Of a DNA stretch of 64,000 nt, positions 1 to 9,680 are shown piece by piece; within the stretch, counting starts at the first letter, position 1, and the number at the start of each line of letters is the position of its first letter. Made by a program: the position numbers and the translations under genes. The stretch spans positions 1 to 64,000 of the forward strand of contig NZ_FXTY01000007.1 in assembly GCF_900182745.1 (NCBI RefSeq), given 5' to 3'. Under the pieces are notes generated by a model, which searched no databases, was not told the DNA's origin, and was given only the letters and a program-made list of their open reading frames with translations. This DNA is from Shimia sagamensis. Lineage in GTDB: Bacteria; Pseudomonadota; Alphaproteobacteria; Rhodobacterales; Rhodobacteraceae.

Positions 1-169
1 CACCGCAACACCAAAAACAAACACGCCTTAACCAAACAAATCCCGCCAAAAAACACGTCGGTAATACGTCTGTTTCGCAGCTGCATCGCAACGGTCCACA
101 AATACGGCAGGAAAGGTGTTGTTTCAGAAGACCTGCCCCACCGCACGCATCTGTTGCGGTTCACGCGTC

Positions 170-1468
170 TTACTTGGACCGCAAGGACAGTAACTGCTGT
201 GCCAAAGGCAGCAAAGCCTCTTGTGCATTGGCAACCAACTCCTTGGCACGAGATGTAGCAACAGCGTGCCCCCCCTCGCGCACCCTGCTGGCCAGTTGAC
301 GGGCGGCCTGATCACCACCAGCAATACGATGCGCCAGCCCCTCCTCTTCCAGCTGAAGGTAGTCCTGAGCAAAGTTAGCCGTGTTGGGACCACACATCAC
401 CGGGCAACCGACCGCGATGGCCTCCCATGGGTTATGCCCTTCTGTGTCCCCAAAGCTGCCGCCAATCAAAGCCACCTGCGCAAGGCGATACCACAACCCC
501 AGCTCGCCAAGTGTATCGGCCACATAGACCTGATGGTCCATTTCCAAAGACTGCCCTCGACTGCGTTGCGCAAACCCTAAGCCAGCTTCCATCAAGGTCT
601 TGCAAATGTCCGCCCCACGGTCCGGGGCTCGCGGGGCAATAATCATCACCGCATTTGGATCTGACACCAGCACGTCTTTGTGGGCAGCAATCGCCACCGC
701 TTCGTCCGGGGCATGGCTGGAGGCCACTACCCAAGTGCAGCGCCCCGCCAAAAAGTCCCGCATGTCGCCCAAGGACGCAGCATTCACGTTCAAAGGGGCG
801 GCCGCTGGCTTTAACGACGGCATGACCTGGGGATCCGCTACGCCAAGCTGCCGCAAGAACCCGGCAGAAGTTGGCTCCTGTGCGGCCACCAAGGCAAACA
901 TCTGCATCAGATCTTTAAACCCCGCGCGCACTTTATGCCGACGCTCAAATCCGGCCTGGGTTATGCGCGCATTGATATAGGCCAACGGGATGCCTCGGCG
1001 CGCGGTGTCGACAATGGCCCCGGGCCACAGATCCTGCTCCGACCAAATCGATAGGTCCGGCTGCCAGTGATCCAAAAACCGAGCCACATAGCGTGGCCCG
1101 TCCAGCGGCAGAAACTGATGTATCACCCGAGGCGGAAGGTTCGCCCCCAAAACCTGGGCAGAACTGCGCGCTGTTGACGTAACCAGGAAATGCGCCTCCG
1201 GCATCAACTCTCCCATAGCACGCAGCAAAGGCCGTAGCGCCAAGACTTCTCCCAACCCCACCGCATGCAGCCAGATCAGCGTCCCTTCGGGTCGCGCGAC
1301 CCCAGCCTGCCCCAGTTTTTCCTGGGCTCGGGCAGGATCATCTTTGCCTTTTGCCACACGACGGGCCACCACAGCGCGCATGACTGGCTGCAACACCGGG
1401 CGCAACATCAGATAACTGCGCAATTGCCAGCCAAGCGAAAGACCTGCGCTGTTGTGCTCATTGGCCAT
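170..1468 (-). CDS. waaA: 3-deoxy-D-manno-octulosonic acid (Kdo) transferase
   Basis: Membrane-associated glycosyltransferase that would add Kdo to lipid A precursor during LPS core synthesis. About 432 residues, normal for WaaA/KdtA. The N-terminal half has the glycosyltransferase-N pattern with HAVGLGEVLAL, whose Glu matches the catalytic base, and LSIWSEQDLWPG. The C-terminal half has a GT-B nucleotide-sugar site (GGSFGDTEGHNPWEA). I chose the start MANEHNS; an in-frame ATG ten codons upstream (1498) is possible, and the ribosome site is weak for both. It diverges from the hybrid kinase at 1660. Family identity is firm; the acceptor is inferred. Confidence 0.88.
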   Translation of the reverse strand: MANEHNSAGLSLGWQLRSYLMLRPVLQPVMRAVVARRVAKGKDDPARAQEKLGQAGVARPEGTLIWLHAVGLGEVLALRPLLRAMGELMPEAHFLVTSTARSSAQVLGANLPPRVIHQFLPLDGPRYVARFLDHWQPDLSIWSEQDLWPGAIVDTARRGIPLAYINARITQAGFERRHKVRAGFKDLMQMFALVAAQEPTSAGFLRQLGVADPQVMPSLKPAAAPLNVNAASLGDMRDFLAGRCTWVVASSHAPDEAVAIAAHKDVLVSDPNAVMIIAPRAPDRGADICKTLMEAGLGFAQRSRGQSLEMDHQVYVADTLGELGLWYRLAQVALIGGSFGDTEGHNPWEAIAVGCPVMCGPNTANFAQDYLQLEEEGLAHRIAGGDQAARQLASRVREGGHAVATSRAKELVANAQEALLPLAQQLLSLRSK

Positions 1469-1659
1469 ATGTATGCACCTGTCCGTTGCTGTGTACATCA
1501 GCCCCTATATACACCGGCAAATGGCCAAGACCATGCCCACGCAAAGCGTTGCCCACAAACAACGCCTACGGGAAAACCCTCGTTAATAAGTGGTGAAGGA
1601 CTTTCTGAAACAGTGCGCCAGACGCCACTGTTTGTTGTGTAGATTATACCGGATAGAAA

Positions 1660-4107
1660 ATGCCCCTGACGAACTCCCTTTGGACCATGGCTCGCTCTTT
1701 GGCGGGACGGTCCTACCTGCCTTCGTTCATCGCCTTGGCGGTAGTGGTGTGTTTTGCCGTCTATGCGGAGCGTAACCAGACCTTTATCACCAAACAGGAA
1801 CAGCGTGCGCTTGCCGTTAGCGAAACCAGCCGACTGCGGGCTCAGATCGAAGGCTATGTCAGCGCTGATATTCAATTGGTGCGCGGCATGATCGCGGCTC
1901 TGTCTGCCGATTTGGACATGTCGCAGGAGGACTACAGTTTCCTTGCGCAACAGGTGATGGGCACCCATCAGGAGTTCCTCAACATCGCGTTGGCCCCGGA
2001 TTTAGTTGTGACCCGCGTCTATCCATACGAAAAGAACAAAGCTGCGCTTGGCCTCGACTACAACAAGAATGAGGCCCAACGCGCCGCAGCTTACCGCGTG
2101 CGCGACAGCGGTAAAATGGTTCTGGCAGGCCCGGTCAATCTGGTTCAGGGTGGCACCGGCTTTATTGGACGTTTTCCTGTCTGGGACACCCGCAACGGAC
2201 AGCGTCGTTTTTGGGGGCTTGTGGCGGCCGTCATCGACGCCGACGGGCTCTATCAAAATGCCGGATTGTTGGACCAAAATCTCACAATTGATGTGGCACT
2301 CACTGGAAAAGACGGCACCGGCGCCGAAGGCGCGCTATTTTTTGGAAACCCGACAGTGCTGGATGATGCCCCCATCCTGATGGACATACAATTGCCAAGC
2401 GGAACTTGGCAGCTTGCAACGCGCCCCAAAGAGGGGTGGGCAACGGCTTCCGATGATGTTTGGGGGACCCGGATATTTTTCTTTTTTGTTGGCTTGCTCA
2501 TATTTGTCCCAACATTTGCGGCTGGGCGCTTGTCTGACACTCGGCGCAGTGCGATTGACGCCCTGAAGCGGCGCGAAGTGGAGCTTGAGCGCCTGTCACT
2601 CGTTGCCAAACACGCCTCTGACAGCATCATTCTCAGCACGCCAGATGGAAAAATCCAGTGGGTGAACGCTGGTTTCACGCGGATGATGGGCTACAGTTCT
2701 AAGGAAGCCGTTGGACAACACGTTGGTGAACTGCTCAACTCCGAAAACACAAACCCTGAAACAATTCAGGACATGATCAACCAACGAATTCAAGGCAACC
2801 GCTTCCATTGCCAGATCATTAACAAGACCAAGGATGGCCGCGATATCTGGGTGGGCACCAATATTTTCCCAATCAAAGATGATGACGGCAACATCACAAT
2901 GAACATTGGGATTGAGCGCGACATCACCCGGACCAAGCAATATGAAAAGGAATTGGCCGAAGCAAAACTGGTGGCAGAGAAAGCCGACCGGGCCAAAACC
3001 GATTTTCTTGCCAATATGAGCCATGAAATCCGCACGCCGATGAACGGCATTCTGGGCATGGCAGACCTGCTTTCGGAAAGCGCCATCTCTGGTGAAGACC
3101 GCCAATGTGTGGACACCATCCGCGACAGTGGCCATGCGCTTTTGAAAATCATCAACGATATTCTCGATTTGTCGCGACTAGAGAGCGGGAAACTGGAAAT
3201 TTCGGACGTGAATTTCAACCTGCGCCACTGCATCGACAGCGCCGTCGAATTGCTCCGCCACAAAGCAGATCAGAAAGGCATCTCTCTCACTTTGGACTAC
3301 GAAGACGATTTGCCAACTGAGGTGCGTGCCGACGATGGCCGCCTGCGCCAGATCATCGTGAACCTGGTCGGCAACGCTGTGAAATTCACGTCCAGTGGTG
3401 GCGTACGTGTGCTTGTAAAGCGGGATGAAGAGTCGGAATATGGCATCAAGGTCGAGGTGTTTGACACCGGCATCGGCATCACAGAGGCGCAAGCACAACA
3501 CATCTTTGATCGCTTCTCTCAGGCGGACGCTGCCACCACCCGCGCCTTTGGCGGCACCGGGCTTGGCCTGACAATTTCCTCGATGTTGGCGCGGCGCATG
3601 GGGGGCGACATTGCCTTGTGTACAGACTATGACGATGGGGCCTGTTTTGTCGCTACAATCGACGCAAAACCAGCGATAGGCAGCCCCAAAAAGGAACCGG
3701 AGATTTCCTCGTTTGCCTCCGAACACCTTGAAGGCGCGCGCATTCTTTTGGCAGAAGACAACAAAACCAACCGTCTATTGGTCCAAAAATACCTAGCCGC
3801 GTTTGATGTGGAGCTGATTGAGGTTGAAAACGGCTTGCAAGCTGTGGAATTTTGCAAAGCCTACACCCCGGATGTGGTGCTGATGGACATGTCCATGCCG
3901 GAACTGGACGGCGTCGAAGCCACCCGCATCATCCGTTCCCTACCGATACCTCAGCCGCCCATTGTGGCGCTGACGGCAAATGCGTTTGATAGCGATCGGG
4001 ACATGTGTCTGGAGGCAGGTATGGACTTCTTCTTGTCTAAGCCGATCAACAAGGCCCACCTTCTGCAGGCCTTGTCGACGCAATTGGAACACCGCAAGGC
4101 CTCCTGA
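1660..4107 (+). CDS. CHASE-PAS hybrid sensor histidine kinase/response regulator
   Basis: Inner-membrane hybrid kinase of 815 residues. Visible order: transmembrane segment about 20-37; extracytoplasmic CHASE-like sensor about 50-260; second transmembrane segment about 270-290 (FFFFVGLLIFVPTFAAG); PAS about 310-427; HisKA with NMSHEIRTPMNG (phospho-His near 455); HATPase with NLVGNAVKF, VFDTGIGI and FGGTGLGL; C-terminal receiver from about 692 with phospho-acceptor Asp in VVLMDMSMPELDG near 740. CHASE domains bind small extracellular ligands; the ligand here is unknown. No Hpt domain or cognate regulator lies next to it, so the output partner must be elsewhere. Confidence 0.9.
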   Translation: MPLTNSLWTMARSLAGRSYLPSFIALAVVVCFAVYAERNQTFITKQEQRALAVSETSRLRAQIEGYVSADIQLVRGMIAALSADLDMSQEDYSFLAQQVMGTHQEFLNIALAPDLVVTRVYPYEKNKAALGLDYNKNEAQRAAAYRVRDSGKMVLAGPVNLVQGGTGFIGRFPVWDTRNGQRRFWGLVAAVIDADGLYQNAGLLDQNLTIDVALTGKDGTGAEGALFFGNPTVLDDAPILMDIQLPSGTWQLATRPKEGWATASDDVWGTRIFFFFVGLLIFVPTFAAGRLSDTRRSAIDALKRREVELERLSLVAKHASDSIILSTPDGKIQWVNAGFTRMMGYSSKEAVGQHVGELLNSENTNPETIQDMINQRIQGNRFHCQIINKTKDGRDIWVGTNIFPIKDDDGNITMNIGIERDITRTKQYEKELAEAKLVAEKADRAKTDFLANMSHEIRTPMNGILGMADLLSESAISGEDRQCVDTIRDSGHALLKIINDILDLSRLESGKLEISDVNFNLRHCIDSAVELLRHKADQKGISLTLDYEDDLPTEVRADDGRLRQIIVNLVGNAVKFTSSGGVRVLVKRDEESEYGIKVEVFDTGIGITEAQAQHIFDRFSQADAATTRAFGGTGLGLTISSMLARRMGGDIALCTDYDDGACFVATIDAKPAIGSPKKEPEISSFASEHLEGARILLAEDNKTNRLLVQKYLAAFDVELIEVENGLQAVEFCKAYTPDVVLMDMSMPELDGVEATRIIRSLPIPQPPIVALTANAFDSDRDMCLEAGMDFFLSKPINKAHLLQALSTQLEHRKAS

Positions 4108-4118
4108 CCTTTTGATAT

Positions 4119-4156
4119 TCCGGGATCGGCGGCGCAGCATTTGGCGCCGCCTCCCG
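4119..4156. terminator. GC-rich hairpin between convergent genes
   Basis: An interrupted inverted repeat (CGGGA..GGCGGCG, loop, GGCGCCGCC..TCCCG) fills the space between the kinase stop and the convergent M20 gene stop. There is no clean T-run, so termination on either strand is only likely from position. Confidence 0.4.
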
Positions 4157-4162
4157 TGTCAT

Positions 4163-5329
4163 TTAGGCAGCGGGCATCCGCTTTTCAACGATCTCTGCCC
4201 ACCAGCTGCAACCAGCTGGAATGGCGTCATCATTGAAGTTGTATTCTGGGTGGTGCACCATCGCGCCGTCTTCACCGTTGCCAACAAGGATATAAGCGCC
4301 AGGGCGCTCTTCCAGCATGAAGGCAAAGTCCTCGCCACCCATGACAAGCGGCGCTTCGTCACACTGACCGGAGATCGACTTGGCCACTTCGGCGGCAAAC
4401 TCGGTCTGAATTTCGGAGTTCACCATCACTGGGTAGCCGCGGTGGTAGTTCACCTCAACGGTGCCGCCAAAGGTCGCTGCAATGCCGTTACAGATATCGG
4501 TGATCCGCTGCTCCGCCAACTCACGCATGTCTTTGGACATGGTGCGCACGGTGCCTTTGATGTGCACTTTCTGAGGGATCACGTTGAACGCTTTGGACGA
4601 GGTCTCAAAGCTGGTCACTGACACAACAACTTGATCCACCGGATCAGCATTGCGGCTTGCAATTGTTTGCAACGCCAACACAGCCTGCGCAGACATCACA
4701 GTGGTGTCCACAGTGTCATGAGGTTTGGCAGCATGGCCACCCCGGCCTTCAAAATGAATATCAAACTGATCCGTTGCTGCAAAGAACGACCCCGGACGGA
4801 TTGCAAAGGTGCCCAGTGGCACACCCGGCCAGTTGTGCATGCCATAGACTTCCTGAATGCCCCACCGGTCCATCATACCGTCTTCACACATCTCACGACC
4901 ACCGCCGCCACCTTCTTCGGCGGGCTGGAAGATCACCACAACGGTGCCGTCAAAGTTGCGGGTCTCCGCAAGGTATTTCGCTGCGCCCAACAGCATGGCT
5001 GTGTGACCGTCGTGGCCACAGGCATGCATCGCGCCCGGTGTTTTGGAGGCATACTCCAGACCGGTCTGCTCGTGGATCGGCAACGCATCCATGTCGGCGC
5101 GCAAGCCAATCACCTTGCCAGAACCGGTCTCTTTACCTTTGATCACACCGACCACGCCGGTGCGGCCAATGCCGGTGACAACTTCATCCAGACCAAACTC
5201 TTCCAGTTTCTCCGCCACAATCGCGCTGGTGCGGTGGGTTTCAAACAGGATTTCCGGGTTTTCGTGCAGATCACGGCGCCAGGCGGTGATTTCGTCGTGC
5301 AGCTCTGCAAAACGGTTCTTGGTGGGCAT
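4163..5329 (-). CDS. M20 family amidohydrolase (hippurate hydrolase-like), copy 3
   Basis: Cytoplasmic zinc-dependent amidohydrolase of the M20D/HipO-AbgB type, 388 residues, cleaving N-acyl or amide bonds of amino-acid conjugates. Metal ligands are visible in MHACGHDGHTAML, in the EEGGGG segment carrying the general base and a ligand, in GMHNWPG, and in the final MVHHPEYNFND His. A dimerisation lid insertion (GRGGHAAKPHDTVD) follows. The start MPTKNRFAEL has a GAGGAAA ribosome site. Last of three tandem paralogues that share the N-terminal pattern N-R-x-A-x-x-H-x-E-I-T. Substrate unknown; hippurate, acyl-amino acids and auxin conjugates are all known for the family. Confidence 0.88.
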   Translation of the reverse strand: MPTKNRFAELHDEITAWRRDLHENPEILFETHRTSAIVAEKLEEFGLDEVVTGIGRTGVVGVIKGKETGSGKVIGLRADMDALPIHEQTGLEYASKTPGAMHACGHDGHTAMLLGAAKYLAETRNFDGTVVVIFQPAEEGGGGGREMCEDGMMDRWGIQEVYGMHNWPGVPLGTFAIRPGSFFAATDQFDIHFEGRGGHAAKPHDTVDTTVMSAQAVLALQTIASRNADPVDQVVVSVTSFETSSKAFNVIPQKVHIKGTVRTMSKDMRELAEQRITDICNGIAATFGGTVEVNYHRGYPVMVNSEIQTEFAAEVAKSISGQCDEAPLVMGGEDFAFMLEERPGAYILVGNGEDGAMVHHPEYNFNDDAIPAGCSWWAEIVEKRMPAA

Positions 5330-5356
5330 AGTGTTTCCTCGCTCAATAGTACGTTC

Positions 5357-6520
5357 TTAAACCGCCGGCATGCGGCGTTCGATGACTTCCGACAGAAAGC
5401 TGCTCCCGTGCGGGATGGCTTCGTCGTTAAAGTTATATTCAGGGTGGTGCAACGCAGCGCTGTCGCCGTTGCCGACCATGATGAAGGCACCGGGCCGGGC
5501 TTGCAACATATAGGAAAAGTCCTCGCCACCCATCTTCAATGGGGCCTGAGAGCAGCCGCCAGACACAGCGGTTGCGACTTCCTCAGCAAATTCTGCCTGT
5601 TCATCCCAATTGATGGTCGCTGGTGTGATGCGCTGGTAGTCGACCTTGGCCGTTCCCCCAAAAGTCGCAGCCACGCCGGCCACAACCTCAGTCATGCGCG
5701 CCTCAACCATATCCTGTGTGTCAGGATTGAAGGTGCGTACAGTGCCTTTCAGCGTCGCAGTGTGCGGGATCACGTTGAACACATCTGATCCGGTCTGAAA
5801 CGAAGTCACTGACAGCACAGCACGATCCACCGGATCGGCGTTGCGGCTGACAATCGATTGCAGCGCCAGATGGATCTGGCTGCCCATCATGGTTGGATCG
5901 ATGGTCTTGTTCGGCTGCGCCGCGTGGCCGCCTTTGCCTTCGATCTCAATGGTGAAAAAGTCCACCGCTGCCAATAGCGGCCCTTTGCGCAATGCAAACT
6001 CCCCAACCGGCAGGCCTGGATAGTTGTGCATGCCATAGACCTCCTTGATGCCAAAGCGCTCCATCATACCATCTTCGACCATGGCCAAGGCGCCATTGCC
6101 GCCCTCTTCCGCAGGCTGGAAAATCACCGCCACCGCGCCATCAAAGTTGCGCGTCTCGCTCAAGTACTTGGCCGCCCCCAGCAACATCGCCGTGTGCCCA
6201 TCATGCCCACAGGCATGCATCGCGCCATCGTGCTTGGAGGCATACTCAAGTCCGGTCTGCTCCGCCATTGGCAGCGCATCCATGTCCGCCCGCAGGCCAA
6301 TCACATTGCCTTTGGTGTCAGTCTTGCCTTTGATCAGCCCCACCACTCCGGTGCGGCCAATGCCGGTGACAACCTCGTCACAGCCAAAGTCCTTGAGCTT
6401 CTCCGCCACCAGCGCTGACGTGCGGTGCGTTTCATACAGCACTTCAGGGTGCGCATGAATGTCCTGCCGCCATTTGGTGATCTCGGCGTGCAACTCCGCA
6501 AAACGGTTTTTTACCGGCAT
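5357..6520 (-). CDS. M20 family amidohydrolase (hippurate hydrolase-like), copy 2
   Basis: Second of the tandem amidohydrolases, 387 residues from MPVKNRFAELHAEI. That start is preceded by GGGGAGAG; the open frame runs 41 codons further upstream but without family similarity. Metal-binding motifs CGHDGHT, EEGGNG, GMHNYPG and LHHPEYNFND are intact, as is the lid GKGGHAAQPNKTID. It is separated by 27 bases from copy 3 and 23 bases from copy 1, so one transcript is likely. The lid and substrate loops differ between copies (for example SFQTGSDVFNVIPH against SFETSSKAFNVIPQ), which suggests related but distinct substrates. Confidence 0.88.
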   Translation of the reverse strand: MPVKNRFAELHAEITKWRQDIHAHPEVLYETHRTSALVAEKLKDFGCDEVVTGIGRTGVVGLIKGKTDTKGNVIGLRADMDALPMAEQTGLEYASKHDGAMHACGHDGHTAMLLGAAKYLSETRNFDGAVAVIFQPAEEGGNGALAMVEDGMMERFGIKEVYGMHNYPGLPVGEFALRKGPLLAAVDFFTIEIEGKGGHAAQPNKTIDPTMMGSQIHLALQSIVSRNADPVDRAVLSVTSFQTGSDVFNVIPHTATLKGTVRTFNPDTQDMVEARMTEVVAGVAATFGGTAKVDYQRITPATINWDEQAEFAEEVATAVSGGCSQAPLKMGGEDFSYMLQARPGAFIMVGNGDSAALHHPEYNFNDEAIPHGSSFLSEVIERRMPAV

Positions 6521-6543
6521 ATGTCTCTCCCCTGCCCCTGCTT

Positions 6544-7719
6544 TTAGTCTGCGTTCGGCATGCGCCGCTCGATCATTTCCACATACCAGCTGCTGCCCAA
6601 CGGGATGGCCTCGTCGTTGAAATTGTACGCCGGGTGGTGGCATTGCGCGCTGTCGCCGTTGCCCAAATGGATGTAGGCTCCGGGCCGTTCTTCCAACATA
6701 AAGGAGAAATCCTCTGCCGGCATGATCGGGTCCACCTCGGGATCTACATTTGCCTCGCCCGCAACCGCCTGCGCTGCCTCCACGGCAAACTCGGTCTCGC
6801 GATCATGATTAACCGTCACCGGGTAGCCGTCTTCCCAGACCACTTCGGCTGTTGCCCCAAAAGCCAAAGCCGTGTGGGTTGCGACCTCGCGAATGCGCCT
6901 TTCGGCCAATTCCCGGTTGTTGTTGTCCAACGTGCGCACCGTGCCCTTCATACGCACCGTATGCGCAATCACGTTGGACGCGCTGCTGTCGGTCTCAAGT
7001 GTGCCCACAGTCAGCACTACCCGCTCAATTGGTTTCACGTTGCGCGAGACAATGCTCTGCAGGGAGACCAAAATTTGCGCGGCAACAAGTGTGGTGTCCA
7101 CGGCCTCTGCCGGTTCTGCCGCATGGCCACCCTTGCCGGTCACCACAATTTCAAACTCATCCGCCGAGGCCATCAAGGCGCCCGGACGAATGCCAAATTC
7201 CCCGACCGGAACGCCGGGGGCATTGTGCATGCCGTAGACTTCCTGAATGTTCCACCGGTCCATCATCCCGTCGCGACACATCTCACGGCCACCGCCGCCA
7301 CCTTCTTCGGCGGGCTGGAAAATCATCACCGCCGTGCCGTCAAAGTTCCGCGTCTCCGCCAGGTACTTCGCCGCACCCAGCAACATCGCGGTGTGTCCGT
7401 CATGGCCACAAGCGTGCATCTTGCCGTCCACTTTGGAGGCATAGTCCAACCCGGTTGCCTCATGAATCGGCAGCGCGTCCATGTCTGCACGCAGCCCAAT
7501 CACCCGCCCCTTTGTGTCGGTTTTGCCTTTGATCACCGCCACAACACCGGTCTGACCAATGCCAGGCGTGATCTCATCCACACCAAACTCCTTGAGGCGC
7601 GCTTGCACAAAATCAGCGGTCTCATGCACATCAAACATCAGTTCAGGGTTCTCATGCAGGTGGCGACGCCAACCGGTGATCTCATCGTGCATCTGCGCAA
7701 TACGATTGCGGATAGGCAT
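6544..7719 (-). CDS. M20 family amidohydrolase (hippurate hydrolase-like), copy 1
   Basis: First gene of the tandem set, 391 residues from MPIRNRIAQMHDEI. The start is supported by GGAGGAAG a few bases upstream, so the 34 upstream in-frame codons are leader. M20D motifs are present: CGHDGHTAML, EEGGGGGREM, GMHNAPG, lid GKGGHAAEPAEAVD, and the C-terminal CHHPAYNFND ligand. It is the most divergent of the three, with PAEDFSF where the other two have GGEDF. No transporter gene is attached, so uptake of the conjugated substrates must be encoded elsewhere. Divergent from the two-component trio starting at 7914. Confidence 0.88.
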   Translation of the reverse strand: MPIRNRIAQMHDEITGWRRHLHENPELMFDVHETADFVQARLKEFGVDEITPGIGQTGVVAVIKGKTDTKGRVIGLRADMDALPIHEATGLDYASKVDGKMHACGHDGHTAMLLGAAKYLAETRNFDGTAVMIFQPAEEGGGGGREMCRDGMMDRWNIQEVYGMHNAPGVPVGEFGIRPGALMASADEFEIVVTGKGGHAAEPAEAVDTTLVAAQILVSLQSIVSRNVKPIERVVLTVGTLETDSSASNVIAHTVRMKGTVRTLDNNNRELAERRIREVATHTALAFGATAEVVWEDGYPVTVNHDRETEFAVEAAQAVAGEANVDPEVDPIMPAEDFSFMLEERPGAYIHLGNGDSAQCHHPAYNFNDEAIPLGSSWYVEMIERRMPNAD

Positions 7720-7913
7720 GGGCACTTCCTCCAAAATAACATGATTTGCTGATCGCTTGGCGAGACTGAACCAATGTTCAATGACTGGCAAGAGCCACCG
7801 CGAAAATAATTCACTTATCAAGCAAACCTTCGCCTACCCATGCGTCAACATGAGTCAGTAAAACCGGCTTCGGAACGCTCGCACCAGCAGACACAAACCG
7901 TTAAGCTTTGGCC

Positions 7914-9680
7914 ATGCGAACTTGGATACGCCATCGGGCGACGATTCTGATCCTTTTCTTCCTGATGCTCATCGCCGTGGCCAGCGGTGTATGGCGCTAT
8001 GGCTATGTTCAGGCGCTCGATCAATTGGCACGCCGAGGAGAAGCGGACCTTGCGCTGGCTGCGGACCGGCTCACGGCACAATTGCAGCGGTATCAAGAGC
8101 TTGCGGTGCTAATGGCGGAACACCCCACCCTGCTGGCACTAAGCGAACATCAGAGCAACGCCCAGCCCAGCGCTGATCTACTCTTGGAAGTGGCTGACAA
8201 AACCGCCGCGTTAGATCTGATCTATGCCAGTGCCGATGGAACCATCCTCGCAACTGCGCAGGAGGACGCTGTGCCTTCGCAAAACCTCACCGGCGCACCT
8301 TATTTTACGCGCGCCCTACACGGTGCGATTGGCACCCACCACGCGGTTGATGCGCGCTTCAATCAACGCGCCTTCTACTTCTCCGCACCCAGCTTTGGAG
8401 CGGACGGAAAAGTGACCGCTGTGCTGACCGTGGTCGTGGACATGGCAGATGTAGAAGGCAACTGGCGCGGCGATGGCCCGGCAGTGTATTTTGTAGACGA
8501 CGCCAAAGAAGTATTTATCACCAACCGCTCCGAACTCCTGTTCTGGAACCGGCCGATTGGCGACACCGGCCTTGCACCTCCGGACGCACCAGCGCCCGTT
8601 TTCTCCAGCCAGAACACCGCAGGCTATGAAATCTGGCAAATGGATTGGGGGGCCTACATCCCGGAACGCGGCCTGCATATTGTCAAAGACCTACCCATCA
8701 TCGACCTCGTCGCCGAGGCTATTGTCGACGTCAGTTTCGCCCGCCGCATAGCGGGTCTTCAGGCTGGCGCGATTGCCGCTGTGGTCATGGTGTTTGGCCT
8801 GATCCTGCTGCAAGTTCTGGAGCGCCGCCGCGTTTTGGCCCAAGCCAATGCTGAACTCGAAGAGCGTGTGACCATCCGCACAAAAGCGCTCTCTACCACC
8901 AACGAAGCCCTGCGCCGCGAAATCACCGAGCGCGAGGAGGCCGAGGCCGCCCTCAAAAAGGCACAAGCTGATCTGGTGCAAGCCGGCAAACTCTCTGCCC
9001 TTGGCCAGATGAGCGCCGGCATCAGCCACGAACTCAACCAACCCCTACAGGCCATTCAGACGTTTGCCGACAACGGCACGCGGTTCCTGGACCGCGCCAA
9101 CACCGAGAAGGCTGGCGAAAACCTCACCCGCATCTCGCAAATGGCCACCCGCATGGCCCGCATCATCAAAAACCTGCGCGCCTTTGCCCGCAATGAAAAC
9201 GAACCCATGGGCCGCGTCGATCTGGTGGCGACCATCAGCCAGGCCGTCGAGCTCACCGAATTGCGCCTCAATCAGGACAACATCAATCTCAGTTGGGCCG
9301 CGCATTCCTACAATCATCCGATCTACGCTTTGGGTGGTGAAGTGCGCCTTGCGCAGGTGTTTGTGAACCTGATCAACAACGCGGCCGACGCCATGTCCGA
9401 CAGCGAAGAGCGCCAGATCGACATCTCCATCGTCACCGCCCCGCGCCTCTGCGTGAACATCCGCGACACCGGCCCCGGCATCGATGCGCCCGACAAAATC
9501 TTTGATCCGTTCTACACCACCAAGGAGGTTGGCAGTTCAGAAGGCATGGGCCTCGGCCTCTCGATCAGCTATGGCCTTGTGCAAAGCTTTGGCGGCAATA
9601 TCCGAGGCAGCAATCTGCCCGCGGGCGGAGCCCTGTTCACCGTCGAGCTGGATCAATGGCAAGAGGAGAGCCCCAAATGA
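7914..9680 (+). CDS. DctB-like sensor histidine kinase
   Basis: Inner-membrane sensor kinase of about 588 residues. Transmembrane segment about 10-28, a periplasmic double-PDC/dCache-like sensor about 30-275, second transmembrane segment about 280-303, a coiled coil to about 355, HisKA with MSAGISHELNQPLQAIQTFADN (His near 371), and HATPase with NLINNAADAM, DTGPGI and GMGLGLSI. This matches the DctB family that senses C4-dicarboxylates. ATG 7914 is preferred; a TTG two codons upstream is possible. The stop overlaps the regulator start as ATGA. The linked transporter is MFS rather than DctA or DctPQM, so the ligand may not be a dicarboxylate. Confidence 0.87.
   Translation: MRTWIRHRATILILFFLMLIAVASGVWRYGYVQALDQLARRGEADLALAADRLTAQLQRYQELAVLMAEHPTLLALSEHQSNAQPSADLLLEVADKTAALDLIYASADGTILATAQEDAVPSQNLTGAPYFTRALHGAIGTHHAVDARFNQRAFYFSAPSFGADGKVTAVLTVVVDMADVEGNWRGDGPAVYFVDDAKEVFITNRSELLFWNRPIGDTGLAPPDAPAPVFSSQNTAGYEIWQMDWGAYIPERGLHIVKDLPIIDLVAEAIVDVSFARRIAGLQAGAIAAVVMVFGLILLQVLERRRVLAQANAELEERVTIRTKALSTTNEALRREITEREEAEAALKKAQADLVQAGKLSALGQMSAGISHELNQPLQAIQTFADNGTRFLDRANTEKAGENLTRISQMATRMARIIKNLRAFARNENEPMGRVDLVATISQAVELTELRLNQDNINLSWAAHSYNHPIYALGGEVRLAQVFVNLINNAADAMSDSEERQIDISIVTAPRLCVNIRDTGPGIDAPDKIFDPFYTTKEVGSSEGMGLGLSISYGLVQSFGGNIRGSNLPAGGALFTVELDQWQEESPK

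Noticed and set aside
4631..7752. Long plus-strand open frames antisense to the three M20 genes (about 4631-5788 and 6634-7752)
   Set aside because: Mirror frames of conserved enzymes; translations are His/Arg-rich without motifs.
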